This document shows positions 44,561 through 54,290 of a DNA stretch of 64,000 nt, piece after piece; the first letter of the stretch is position 1, and every line of letters begins with the position of its first letter. Below the pieces are notes generated by a model, which ran no database searches, was not told the origin of the DNA, and saw nothing but the letters and a program-made list of their open reading frames with translations. This stretch comes from Noviherbaspirillum galbum (GTDB taxonomy: Bacteria; Pseudomonadota; Gammaproteobacteria; Burkholderiales; Burkholderiaceae_D), in NCBI RefSeq assembly GCF_010974945.1, contig NZ_JAAIVB010000014.1, positions 1-64,000 on the forward strand. Direction: 5' to 3'. The translations under genes and the position numbers were made by a program.

Positions 44561-45041
44561 GTCGACTCCTTTCATCCTGTGGGTTGGTGGGCCAAGTGTT
44601 GCAGGAATGATGCGGCCCGAAGCCTTCGGCCCGGATGATCCATGTCACGAAGTCGCAGAGAAGGCGATGATTTTCGTCGTGGATGCATCAAGTGCGCCAC
44701 AACCGCTTCGCCCGGCTTTTTCCGTTTCGGCACACTCCCCGACAAACGCTGCCTTCCCGTCCCTGCAAGGCCTTGAAAATTCCGCCGGCCATGCCGGGCC
44801 GCCCGCTGAATTGCCGGAAGGCTATGCTATAGTAAAAATTAGTTACAACTTGCCGCGACGCCGAATGCGCGGCATCACCACTTAACCAGCGGTCTTGCCG
44901 ACAACGGGGGATGCGGTGCAAATCAGGGAGCAGGCACGCCGTGATCCCGGCCGCGGGAGACATGGCGCGCGCGGCGCTTCCCTGGCTTGCCGGGCATGGC
45001 GTCTTCCGCGTCGCCGGGCCCACCACGGCAACCCTGATGGC
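44561..45041. other. intergenic region upstream of the lipoprotein/MORN pair
   Basis: The 481 bases contain no credible gene. An extended -10 element (TG-C-TATAGT, 44825-44833, plus strand) with no good -35 box lies some 210 bp upstream of the lipoprotein ATG, leaving a long leader. No hairpin or riboswitch-like pattern was recognised in that leader. Confidence 0.5.
44825..44833 (+). promoter_or_regulatory. extended -10 promoter of the lipoprotein/MORN pair
   Basis: TGCTATAGT is an extended -10 element in an AT-rich island of otherwise GC-rich DNA. The distance to the ATG at 45042 is about 208 bp. Confidence 0.35.
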
Positions 45042-46406
45042 ATGAACCTTCCTTCCCCGCCCTGGCGGCGCCTGCTGCTCGCCTCGGCCGCCCTGCTCCT
45101 GGCTGCCTGCAGCGCGCCGAAGTACACCGTCGACGACGGCCGGCAGATCGATCCCGTCCTCCTGCGCAACCTCAACGCCTACAAGACCGGCCATGCGGCG
45201 CTGCGCAATGCCGCGATCCGCTCCTCCGCCTTGCGCGACGCGGAATGCGACAAGCAATGGGAGTTCCCCGTGGTGTTCGCTTCCAGCAAGGGCATGGAAG
45301 AGAACGAACGCGTCGCCTGGGTGCGCGTGGCCGGCGTGGACGAGCGCCTGACGGTGCTGGCGTCCGCCATCGCTCCGCAGCTCGAACCCGGCGACAAGAT
45401 CCTGCGCATCAACGACTCTTCCTCGGTCGATCCCAAGCCGGCGCTCGAAGCCATCGCCCGCTGGCAGGAAAACGGCACCGCGTTTTCGGTGGTGACCCAC
45501 AACGGCAAGAAGGTCGAGGTCAAGCCGGTCGAGGTCTGCCGCGGCCATCCCGAAATCGCCCCGCCTGCTTCGCCGCTGGTGCAGGACTACCACTGGCTCA
45601 AGAGCGTGCATCCGCTCGAGCTGTTCCAGGAAGGCCTGACCGACGACGAAGCCCTGTGGATCACGCTCTGGACCCAGGGTTTGTCCGAAGAAGCCGGCGC
45701 GCGGATGAAGACCTTCCACTACGGCACCTCGATCGCCAAGGGCATCTTCAACATCGCCACCACCGTCGCCGGCGTCAAGGGCGCGGTGATGGCCGCGCAG
45801 GCGGCCGTCAAGACGGCCCAGTCGGCCGCCACGACGCTGGCGGTAGAGCAGGTCAAAAAGCAACTCGCCAACGAAGCCTCGGACCAGGTGATGGCCAGCG
45901 TGCGCGAGAGCATCATCAACAACACCAAGAAGATGCTGATCCAGAAGCAGGCCGCCGACCAGATGGCGCTCGCCGCCGCCAACCGCGGTTCGCTGAGCGG
46001 CGTTTCCTGGGTCGCGGCCAGCGCCTTCGACAAGGCGGACCAATGGGCGCTGGAACGCATCCGCAAGCTCAATGCCGACCCGCTCGCCGCGTTCACCCTG
46101 CACCAGAAGCTGATCGGCGCGGGCTATTCCGCCAACGCCTTCCTGTTCGACGCCGAACGCCTCGACACCCTCATGACCCGCGCCGACGAGATCGGCATCC
46201 GCGACGAGGTGGTGGCCGTCCTGAATGGCACTTCGCCCGACACCGCGGGACTGGCGCCGGCAAGCATGCCGCTCAGCTCGGACATGCCCGCTTCCGACAT
46301 GGTGTTGCAGTCCGCCGATCCGGCAAGGTCCGCCGGCGCCGACCTGCTGATGTCGGATTCGAACACTTCCCTAGACCTGCCGCTCGAAACCAAGAACAAG
46401 CCATGA
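45042..46406 (+). CDS. unrecognised lipoprotein with PDZ-like segment
   Basis: The 454-residue protein has a lipoprotein signal with lipobox LAAC (lipidated Cys23). Residues about 100-150 look like a PDZ domain (LEPGDKILRINDSSSV, then FSVVTHNGKKVEVKPVEVC). Two further cysteines (about 69 and 164) frame this part. The middle (about 195-300) is alanine-rich and helical. The sequence TDDEALWITLWTQGLSEE stands where M48 proteases that carry a PDZ have their HExxH helix, but the zinc motif is absent; a dead protease relative is only a guess. The stop overlaps the start of the MORN gene (ATGA), so the two proteins are made together and probably act together in the envelope. Confidence 0.65.
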   Translation: MNLPSPPWRRLLLASAALLLAACSAPKYTVDDGRQIDPVLLRNLNAYKTGHAALRNAAIRSSALRDAECDKQWEFPVVFASSKGMEENERVAWVRVAGVDERLTVLASAIAPQLEPGDKILRINDSSSVDPKPALEAIARWQENGTAFSVVTHNGKKVEVKPVEVCRGHPEIAPPASPLVQDYHWLKSVHPLELFQEGLTDDEALWITLWTQGLSEEAGARMKTFHYGTSIAKGIFNIATTVAGVKGAVMAAQAAVKTAQSAATTLAVEQVKKQLANEASDQVMASVRESIINNTKKMLIQKQAADQMALAAANRGSLSGVSWVAASAFDKADQWALERIRKLNADPLAAFTLHQKLIGAGYSANAFLFDAERLDTLMTRADEIGIRDEVVAVLNGTSPDTAGLAPASMPLSSDMPASDMVLQSADPARSAGADLLMSDSNTSLDLPLETKNKP

Positions 46407-48277
46407 AGCATTTCGTCCGAACCGCCGCCTGCGTGGCCGCCTTCCTGCCTGCCCTGCCCGTCCTGTCGATCGCCCAGGATGCCGGCTCCACCTTGCCGCT
46501 CGCCAGCGATGCGCCTGCCGCCAGCCGTCCGGCGGCCGCCATCGAGGCCGGGGGCGCCTCGGATTGCCAGCCGGTGATCCAGGCGCTCGATGCCGCGATC
46601 AAGACCGGACAGGCCGAACTCGACCGGCAGGACTGGATCCGGGCCACCGCCAGCCTGAAGCTGGCGGAAACCTCGGCGACGCAGGCGGCCGGCGCCTGCA
46701 GCGGCCCGCAGGCCGACGAAGCCCAGGCCCGGCTCGTCAACCTGCGCGGCATGATCCAGCTTGCCGAAGACAAGACCCGGCGCATCAAGGAATGCACCAG
46801 CCTTACGCGGCAGGCATCCAGCGTGGATGTGAAGGCCGCCATGGCCCAGGCCGCGAAAAAGGAAAGCGCCGAACTGCTGCGCCACTACGATGAGGCGGTG
46901 AAGCTCTGGACCGGCGCGGTCGACGCCTGCGACGGCCCGGCCCGCGAGCGCGCGCGCCGCAACCTGGCCGATACCGACAAGGCGCGCGCCGCCATTGCCG
47001 AACTGTCGGACTCCGGCCCGGAATGCGAGGCCGGCCACCGCGGCGCCGCGTCCATGCAGGACCTCGGCAAGCAGGCTTTCCAGGAACGGCGCTGGGCGGA
47101 CGCCGCCCTGCTGTTCCGCAAGAGCGCGAGCATGTATGAAATGGCGGGGGAAAAATGCCATGGCCGCCAGGCCGACGTGGCGCAGACCCGCTTCAACCAG
47201 GTGATGGTCGACGCGCACAATGCCGAGTATTGCGCGCCGGTGTTCGACCGCGCCCGCGAGAAGGCGCAGCAGCTCAAGGCCGCCGGACCGGGAGAGCCCC
47301 TCGCCACCCGCCAGGAAATGTCCCGCAATACCGAGATCGCCTGGCGCGAGGCGGCGGTGCAATGCCGCGGCAGCGCCGCCGAGCTGGCGCTGAACAACGC
47401 ACAGCGCCTGTCCAAGGAGCGCGGCACGCCCCTGCCCGACACGGTGCTGGCGGCGATCAAGGCGACGGCCGTCCAGGCCGAACCGCTGGTGCAGCTGGTG
47501 CCGCCGGCCGCGCCCGTCACCGCAACCAAGGCGGTTGCCGTGGCCGGATCCGCCGGCGCGCTGGCAACTGCCACTACGTCTGCCAGCGTACCCCCCGCCA
47601 ATCCGCTGGCCGGCATCACCGACACGATCGGCTCCGTCGCCAAGCGCGTCACCTCGGCAACGACTCCCGCCGCACCAGAACCCGCCCCGGCCCAGGCCGC
47701 CGCGAAGCCGGCCGCGCCGCCCCAACCCGCCGAGTTCGATGTGAACGGCGCCAAGTTCGCAGGCGTGTTCCAGCGCGATGCGAATGGCACGACCTACTCC
47801 GGCAACGGCAGCATCACCTGGCCGAACGGCGATCGTTACAACGGCACGCTGGCGATGGGCAAGCGCGAAGGCAAGGGGAGCTTTACCTGGGCCTCCGGGC
47901 AGAGCTATGCCGGCGACTGGAAGAACGACGAGCCCAACGGCCAGGGCAGCATGCGCTTTCCGAATGGCGACCAATACGAAGGCGCGGTCATGCGCGGCAT
48001 GCCCAACGGCAGCGGCAGCATGCGCTTCGCCCGCGGGGATTTCTACTCCGGGGATTTCGTGAATGGGGTGCCGCATGGGAAGGGGAGCTTCCTTGGGAAG
48101 AACGGGCACCAGTATGCGGGGCAGTGGGCTGCGGGGTTGAAGGAAGGGAATGGGACCTATACCTGGCCGAATGGCGACAAGTGGGTAGGGGTGTTCAGGA
48201 AGGATGCCCAGACGGATGACGGGGACCTGGTCCGGGCGGATGAGCAGGCGAAGGGGAAGCAGGCTTCGGCGAGTTGA
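46403..48277 (+). CDS. exported Cys-paired repeat protein with C-terminal MORN repeats
   Basis: The 624-residue protein has a signal peptide (to about residue 25). Residues 54-335 form four repeats, each with two cysteines 44-45 residues apart (C55/C99, C131/C176, C208/C252, C277/C321); the second is always in C-x-G-x(5-6)-A/R surroundings. A Pro/Ala-rich linker (about 365-450) follows. Residues about 465-600 are MORN repeats (YSGNGSITWPNGDRYNG, GQGSMRFPNGDQYEG and others, about six). MORN repeats bind lipids or proteins. The Cys pairs would form disulfides in the periplasm. I know of no named family for the N-terminal repeats. It is translationally coupled to the lipoprotein upstream. Confidence 0.75.
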   Translation: MKHFVRTAACVAAFLPALPVLSIAQDAGSTLPLASDAPAASRPAAAIEAGGASDCQPVIQALDAAIKTGQAELDRQDWIRATASLKLAETSATQAAGACSGPQADEAQARLVNLRGMIQLAEDKTRRIKECTSLTRQASSVDVKAAMAQAAKKESAELLRHYDEAVKLWTGAVDACDGPARERARRNLADTDKARAAIAELSDSGPECEAGHRGAASMQDLGKQAFQERRWADAALLFRKSASMYEMAGEKCHGRQADVAQTRFNQVMVDAHNAEYCAPVFDRAREKAQQLKAAGPGEPLATRQEMSRNTEIAWREAAVQCRGSAAELALNNAQRLSKERGTPLPDTVLAAIKATAVQAEPLVQLVPPAAPVTATKAVAVAGSAGALATATTSASVPPANPLAGITDTIGSVAKRVTSATTPAAPEPAPAQAAAKPAAPPQPAEFDVNGAKFAGVFQRDANGTTYSGNGSITWPNGDRYNGTLAMGKREGKGSFTWASGQSYAGDWKNDEPNGQGSMRFPNGDQYEGAVMRGMPNGSGSMRFARGDFYSGDFVNGVPHGKGSFLGKNGHQYAGQWAAGLKEGNGTYTWPNGDKWVGVFRKDAQTDDGDLVRADEQAKGKQASAS

Positions 48278-48302
48278 GGGAATGGCGGAAGGAGATGTAG
48301 TG

Positions 48303-48405
48303 CTGTCATGCCTGGCTACACTTGTCATTCCCGCGTAGGCGGGAATCCCATTGTCAGTTTCTTTGGACGACCGAAATGAGACTTCCGCCTACGCGGGGAC
48401 AGAGC
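48303..48405. repeat. paired REP-like element (BIME-like)
   Basis: The arms TTGTCATTCCCGCGTAGGCG (48322-48341) and the complementary TTCCGCCTACGCGGGGA (48383-48399) flank a spacer containing GGACGACCGAAATG, exactly as at 25913-25998. It lies between the converging MORN and purM genes. Confidence 0.75.
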
Positions 48406-48446
48406 TAGGCCGCAGTGACAAACTCAAGCGGGACCACTCCGCCCCC

Positions 48447-49490
<1,044 letters not shown>

Positions 49491-49616
49491 GATAGGGAAA
49501 TAAGGGCAGAGGCGGTAAAATAGTGAATTTGGGTGCTTTTCAGCCGCTGATGGCGGCCCGGGGCGCCCGGAAAAACCGCTATTTTAACAAACAGCTCCGT
49601 CCGACCCCGGGTTTCA

Positions 49617-50702
49617 ATGCCGTTTTCTTTCAATCCCGAGCAAAAACAAACCGTCTTGTGGCTAGCCGTCGGCCTTGCGCTGGCACTGTTGCTCGTGAAG
49701 CTCGGCCCGGTGCTGGCGCCCTTCCTGGCCGCGGCCATCCTCGCCTACGCGCTCAATCCGGCAGTCGACTGGCTCTGCGCGCGCCGCCTGGGCCGCATTG
49801 CCCTGCCCCGCGCCCTCGCCGTCACGCTCGTGATGCTGGCCTTCTTCGCGAGCATCGTCGCGCTGTTCCTGATCGTCACGCCCGTGCTGCAGAAGCAGGC
49901 GCCCCTGCTGCAGGAACAGATCCCCGAATTGCTCGGACGCATGAATGCCTGGCTCGGCCCCAGGCTGCGCGACATCGGCGTGCACATCCGCCTCGACGAA
50001 ACCGGCGTCAGGCGCATCGTTTCCAAGTACGTCGCCACTAGCGGCGACGAATTGTGGTCCATGGTGCTGGCATCGGCGCGGGTCGGCGGCGTGGCGCTGA
50101 TCGGCTGGCTGGTGATGCTGGCGCTGGTGCCGATCGCCCTGTTCTACCTGCTGCTGGACTGGCATGGCGTGCTGGCGCGCATCACCAACCTCGTCCCGCG
50201 CCGCTGGGTGGCGAACCTCGTCAACTTGGCGCGGGAGGTCGATTCCCTGCTCGCGCAATACCTGCGCGGCCAGCTTTCGGTGATCGTGGTGCTGTGCGTG
50301 TATTATGCGTCGACGCTGGCGCTGGCCGGAGTGGACGTCGCGGTGCCGGTGGGCGTGCTGACCGGCCTGCTGATCTTCATTCCCTACATCGGCTTCGGCA
50401 TCGGCTTCGTGCTGGCCCTGGTCTCGGCCATGCTGCAGTTCAACGACCTGCATGGCCTGGCGGCGGTGGCGGGCATCTATGGCGTGGGCCAGGTCATCGA
50501 GGGCTTCATCCTGACGCCCCGGCTGGTTGGCGAGCGCATCGGCCTGCACCCGCTCACCGTGATCTTCGCCCTGTTCGCCTTCGGCCAGCTGTTCGGCTTC
50601 GTCGGCGTGCTGCTGGCGCTGCCCGCATCGGCGGTGCTGGCGGTGGCGGTCAAGCACATGCGGATGCATTACATCAACAGCAGTTTCTATCGTCAGTCAT
50701 GA
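49617..50702 (+). CDS. AI-2E family (PerM-like) permease
   Basis: The 361-residue protein has about eight membrane helices with the family pattern: an N-terminal helix pair (LAPFLAAAILAYALNPAVDWL), a polar central domain, then GVLTGLLIFIPYIGFGIGFV and LTPRLVGERIGLHPLTVIFALF. Such proteins are putative exporters or ion antiporters; the autoinducer-2 label does not define the substrate. It starts an eight-gene overlapping run and its stop overlaps the hda start by four bases. Confidence 0.9.
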   Translation: MPFSFNPEQKQTVLWLAVGLALALLLVKLGPVLAPFLAAAILAYALNPAVDWLCARRLGRIALPRALAVTLVMLAFFASIVALFLIVTPVLQKQAPLLQEQIPELLGRMNAWLGPRLRDIGVHIRLDETGVRRIVSKYVATSGDELWSMVLASARVGGVALIGWLVMLALVPIALFYLLLDWHGVLARITNLVPRRWVANLVNLAREVDSLLAQYLRGQLSVIVVLCVYYASTLALAGVDVAVPVGVLTGLLIFIPYIGFGIGFVLALVSAMLQFNDLHGLAAVAGIYGVGQVIEGFILTPRLVGERIGLHPLTVIFALFAFGQLFGFVGVLLALPASAVLAVAVKHMRMHYINSSFYRQS

Positions 50703-51382
50703 GGCAATTACTGCTCGACCTGGGCGCGGCCAAGCCGCCTACCCTCGATTCCTTCGTCGCCGGCCAGAACGGCGAACTGCTGGACCTGCTCGCGCGTTTC
50801 GCGCAGCGGGATGGCGGCGCCCCCGGCGACCGCATCGCGTATGTCTGGGGGGAAAGCGGCGCCGGCAAGACCCACTTGTTGCGCGCCCTCGCCGCCGGCG
50901 AACGCAGCCGCTACATCGCCCCCGACGGTCCGGACAATGACTTCCGCTACTCGCCGGCGACCAGCCTCTACCTTGTGGACGATTGCGAACGGCTCTCCGC
51001 GGAACGGCAGGTCACGGTGTTCAACCTGTACAACCAGGTGCGCGACCAGGGCGGCTGGCTGGTGGCCGCCGGACCGCTGCCTCCTTCCCGCATGGCCTTG
51101 CGCGAAGACCTGCGCACCCGCCTCGGCTGGGGCCTGATCTACCAGGTGCACGGCCTGACCGACGAGGACAAGATCGCCGCCCTCGGTCGCACCGCGGCGG
51201 CACGCGGCTTGACCCTGTCGCCGGGCGTGTTACCCTATCTCATCACGCATTTCCGGCGTGACATGCAGTCCCTGTCGGCCATGCTCGACGCGCTGGACAA
51301 GTACTCGCTCGAGACGCAACGCCCGATCACGCTGCCCCTGCTGCGCGAAGTGCTGCAACTCGACTCCGACACCCGACAATGA
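50699..51382 (+). CDS. hda: DnaA regulatory inactivator Hda
   Basis: Hda, with the loaded sliding clamp, stimulates ATP hydrolysis by DnaA to prevent re-initiation. The 227-residue DnaA-like AAA+ protein starts MRQLLLDLG (the clamp-binding QLLLDL motif) and has Walker A GESGAGKTH, a Walker B-like LYLVDDCERL and a sensor region LPPSRMALREDLRTRL. It lies downstream of a PerM-like gene, an order also seen in other betaproteobacteria. Confidence 0.93.
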   Translation: MRQLLLDLGAAKPPTLDSFVAGQNGELLDLLARFAQRDGGAPGDRIAYVWGESGAGKTHLLRALAAGERSRYIAPDGPDNDFRYSPATSLYLVDDCERLSAERQVTVFNLYNQVRDQGGWLVAAGPLPPSRMALREDLRTRLGWGLIYQVHGLTDEDKIAALGRTAAARGLTLSPGVLPYLITHFRRDMQSLSAMLDALDKYSLETQRPITLPLLREVLQLDSDTRQ

Positions 51383-52050
51383 ATCTCGCTCTCTTCGATC
51401 TCGACCATACGCTGATCCCGCTCGACTCCGACTACGAATGGGGCCAGTTCCTCGTGCGCGTCGGCGCTGTCGACCCGGACGCGTTCAGCAAGCGCAATGC
51501 CGAGTTCTACGCGCAATACGAGGCCGGCACGCTCGATCCGGTGGAATACCTCGAATTCGCCCTCGGCACGCTGGCGCAGTTTCCGCGCGACCGGCTCGAT
51601 GCCTGGCATGCGCAGTTCATGGCGGAGGTCGTCACGCCGAACATCCGGCCGCAGGCGCTCGACCTGGTGCAACGCCACCATGACGCCGGCGACCTGGTCG
51701 CCATCATTACCGCCACCAACAGGTTCGTGACCGCGCCCATCGCGCGGGCCTTCGGCGTGCGCAACCTGATCGCCGCCCTGCCGGAGGAAACCCGGGACGG
51801 CGAGATCACCGGCCGCCTGCTCGGCATCCCGACTTCCGGCGAAGGCAAGGTCATCCATACCCGGGAGTGGCTCGCCACTCTCGACAAGACACTCGACGGC
51901 TTCCCGCGCAGCTACTTCTACAGCGATTCGCAGAACGACATCCCGCTGCTGTCGGCGGTGACGCATCCCGTCGCAACCAATCCCAACGCCCGCCTCAAGG
52001 CGCATGCCGAGCGGCAGGGCTGGCCCATCATTTCCCTCTTCGATGATTAA
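51379..52050 (+). CDS. HAD-IB family phosphatase (SerB-like)
   Basis: The 223-residue hydrolase has the HAD motifs: I DLDHTLIP (catalytic Asp8 and Asp10), II TATNRFV, III GEGKV and IV YSDSQNDIPLL. It resembles the SerB/HAD-IB group found beside hda and pcnB; the phosphorylated substrate is unknown. The start overlaps hda by four bases and the end overlaps pcnB by eight. Confidence 0.9.
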   Translation: MNLALFDLDHTLIPLDSDYEWGQFLVRVGAVDPDAFSKRNAEFYAQYEAGTLDPVEYLEFALGTLAQFPRDRLDAWHAQFMAEVVTPNIRPQALDLVQRHHDAGDLVAIITATNRFVTAPIARAFGVRNLIAALPEETRDGEITGRLLGIPTSGEGKVIHTREWLATLDKTLDGFPRSYFYSDSQNDIPLLSAVTHPVATNPNARLKAHAERQGWPIISLFDD

Positions 52051-53458
52051 AAAATTCATCCGCCGCATCCTCGGCAGAAAGGATGCCGACCTTTCCAGCC
52101 AGCAGCCAGTCGTGATCGGACCGGCGGAACACCGCATCGATCCGAAGCTGCTGTCGTCCAACGCGGTCCGCGTGACCCAGACGCTGCAGGAAAACGGCTT
52201 CAAGGCCTTCATCGTCGGCGGCGCGGTACGCGACCTCCTGCTGGGCGTCAAGCCCAAGGACTTCGACGTCGCCACCAACGCCACGCCAGAGCAGGTGCGC
52301 AAGCTGTTCCGCCGCGCCTTCATCATCGGCAAGCGCTTCCAGATCGTGCACGTGATGTTCGGCCAGGAGCTGATCGAAGTCACCACCTTCCGCGGCGCGT
52401 CGGCGGGCAATGCCCCCAAGGACGAACACGGCCGCGTGCTGCGCGACAACACCTTCGGCGAGCAGCACGAGGACGCGGTGCGGCGCGACTTCAGCATCAA
52501 CGCGATGTACTACGACCCGGCGACGCAGCAGGTGCTGGACTACCACCAGGGCATCGTCGACATCCGCAACCGCACGCTGCGCATCATCGGCGTGCCCGAG
52601 GAACGCTACCGCGAAGACCCGGTGCGCCTGCTGCGCGTGGTGCGCTTCGCCGCCAAGCTGCAGTTCGACATCGATCCCGCCACGCGCGAGCCGATCAAGG
52701 TCATGGCGCCGCTGATCAACAACGTGCCGGCGGCCCGGGTGTTCGATGAAATGCTCAAGCTGCTGCTGAGCGGCCACGCGCTGGCCTGCCTGCAGCAGCT
52801 GCGCAAGGAGGGCCTGCACCATGGCCTGCTGCCGCTGCTCGACGTGGTGCTCGAACAGCCGCTCGGCGAAAAATTCGTGACTCTGGCGCTGGCCGGCACC
52901 GACAAGCGGGTCAGGGAAGGCAAGCCGGTATCGCCCGGCTTCCTGTTCGCCGCCCTGCTCTGGCACCAGGTGCTGGAAAAGTGGACCGCCTACCAGGCAG
53001 CGGGCGAGTACCCGATTCCCGCGCTGCACCTGGCCGCGGACGACGTGCTCAACGCCCAGACCGAGAAACTCGCCCTGCAGCGCAAGATCGCCTCAGACAT
53101 GCGCGACATCTGGGCCATGCAGCCGCGCTTCGAGCGCCGCACCGGCAAGGCCCCGTACAAGCTGCTCGAGCACCTGCGCCTGCGCGCCGGCTATGACTTC
53201 CTCATCCTGCGCTGCGCCTCGGGCGAGCTCGATGCCGAGGTCGGCGACTGGTGGACCGACTTCATGAATGCAGACGGCGCCGCCCGCGAGGAACTCCTCA
53301 ACCACAAGGCGAAGACCGAAGGCGATGCGGGCGCGCCCAGGAAGCGCCGTCGCCGCGGCGGACGCAATCGCGCCAAGGGAGGCCGCGAGGAAGGCGCCGT
53401 CGTCGAGGGCGATGCCGGTCCCTCGGACAACCGGAGCACTTCCGCCGGCGACGCATGA
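52043..53458 (+). CDS. pcnB: poly(A) polymerase I
   Basis: PcnB adds A tails to RNA 3' ends and promotes decay. The 471-residue protein has the class II nucleotidyltransferase head (IVGGAVRDLLLG, KPKDFDVATNATPEQV), the RRDFSINAMYYDP strand, RYREDPVRLLRVVRFAAKL and a C-terminal arm that ends in a very basic tail (RKRRRRGGRNRAKGG), likely RNA-binding. Length and tail favour PcnB over the tRNA CCA enzyme. The start MIKKFIRRIL overlaps the upstream gene. Confidence 0.93.
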   Translation: MIKKFIRRILGRKDADLSSQQPVVIGPAEHRIDPKLLSSNAVRVTQTLQENGFKAFIVGGAVRDLLLGVKPKDFDVATNATPEQVRKLFRRAFIIGKRFQIVHVMFGQELIEVTTFRGASAGNAPKDEHGRVLRDNTFGEQHEDAVRRDFSINAMYYDPATQQVLDYHQGIVDIRNRTLRIIGVPEERYREDPVRLLRVVRFAAKLQFDIDPATREPIKVMAPLINNVPAARVFDEMLKLLLSGHALACLQQLRKEGLHHGLLPLLDVVLEQPLGEKFVTLALAGTDKRVREGKPVSPGFLFAALLWHQVLEKWTAYQAAGEYPIPALHLAADDVLNAQTEKLALQRKIASDMRDIWAMQPRFERRTGKAPYKLLEHLRLRAGYDFLILRCASGELDAEVGDWWTDFMNADGAAREELLNHKAKTEGDAGAPRKRRRRGGRNRAKGGREEGAVVEGDAGPSDNRSTSAGDA

Positions 53459-53940
53459 ACCCGTCTCCCGTCACGTGCTACATCGGCATCGGCGCCAACC
53501 TCGGCGATGCCCGCGACCAGGTGTTGCGCGCCATCGGCCGCCTGGAGACACTGCCCGGCTCCACGCTGAGCGGCAGGTCCGACCTGTTCCGGACCGCGCC
53601 CGTCGACGCCGGCGGCGACGATTACGTCAATGCCGTCGTGCGAATCGAATCCACGCTTGACGCGCCGGCTCTGCTGCGGGCGCTGCAAGAAATCGAGCAG
53701 GAATTCGGCCGGGAGCGTCCCTATCCCAATGCGCCGCGCACCCTCGACCTCGACCTGCTGCTCCATGGCCAGCAGCGCATCGACACGGCCGAACTGCAGG
53801 TGCCGCATCCGCGCATGACCGAACGCGCCTTCGTGCTGATTCCCCTGCTGCAGATCGATCCTTTCCTGTCCATTCCCGGCAAGGGTCCGGCGCACGGCTT
53901 CGTGCCCGCGGTCGCCGGGCAATCCATCCGAAAAATCTGA
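53455..53940 (+). CDS. folK: 2-amino-4-hydroxy-6-hydroxymethyldihydropteridine pyrophosphokinase
   Basis: FolK transfers pyrophosphate to 6-hydroxymethyl-dihydropterin in folate synthesis. The 161-residue protein has YIGIGANLGDARDQV, the FRTAPVDAGGDDYVNAV region and the signature RPYPNAPRTLDLDLLL with two metal-binding aspartates. The start overlaps the pcnB stop by four bases. Confidence 0.96.
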   Translation: MNPSPVTCYIGIGANLGDARDQVLRAIGRLETLPGSTLSGRSDLFRTAPVDAGGDDYVNAVVRIESTLDAPALLRALQEIEQEFGRERPYPNAPRTLDLDLLLHGQQRIDTAELQVPHPRMTERAFVLIPLLQIDPFLSIPGKGPAHGFVPAVAGQSIRKI

Positions 53941-53942
53941 CC

Positions 53943-54290
53943 ATGCAAATCCCTGTCATCGTGCAAACGGTCGGCATGCTGGCGATGTCGAATGTGTTCA
54001 TGACCATCGCCTGGTATGGCCACCTGAAAAACCTCGAGTCCAAGCCGTGGTGGATCGCCGCCATCATCAGCTGGAGCATCGCGCTGTTCGAGTACCTGCT
54101 GCAGGTGCCCGCCAACCGCATCGGCTACACCCAGTTCAGCCTGGCGCAGCTGAAGATCATGCAGGAAGCGATCACGTTGACGGTCTTCGTTCCTTTCGCC
54201 ATGATCTACATGAACCAGCCGTTCAAGCTTGATTACATCTGGGCCGCGCTCTGCCTCGTCGGCGCGGTCTACTTCATCTTTCGCGCATGA
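53943..54290 (+). CDS. DUF486 small membrane protein (DMT family)
   Basis: The 115-residue protein has four membrane helices and the DUF486 pattern NVFMTIAWYGHLKN, WIAAIISWSIALFEYLLQVPANR and YIWAALCLVGAVYFIF. The family belongs to the drug/metabolite transporter superfamily and has no known substrate. It lies 2 bp after folK and overlaps the deoxynucleoside kinase gene by four bases. Confidence 0.9.
   Translation: MQIPVIVQTVGMLAMSNVFMTIAWYGHLKNLESKPWWIAAIISWSIALFEYLLQVPANRIGYTQFSLAQLKIMQEAITLTVFVPFAMIYMNQPFKLDYIWAALCLVGAVYFIFRA

Noticed and set aside
44895-45041. 49-codon N-terminal extension of the lipoprotein
   Set aside because: It would bury the lipoprotein signal inside the protein; the ATG at 45042 starts the signal exactly.
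45245-48277. 1010-codon frame containing the MORN protein
   Set aside because: The first 386 codons are the lipoprotein gene in another frame; the signal peptide of the MORN protein starts at 46403.
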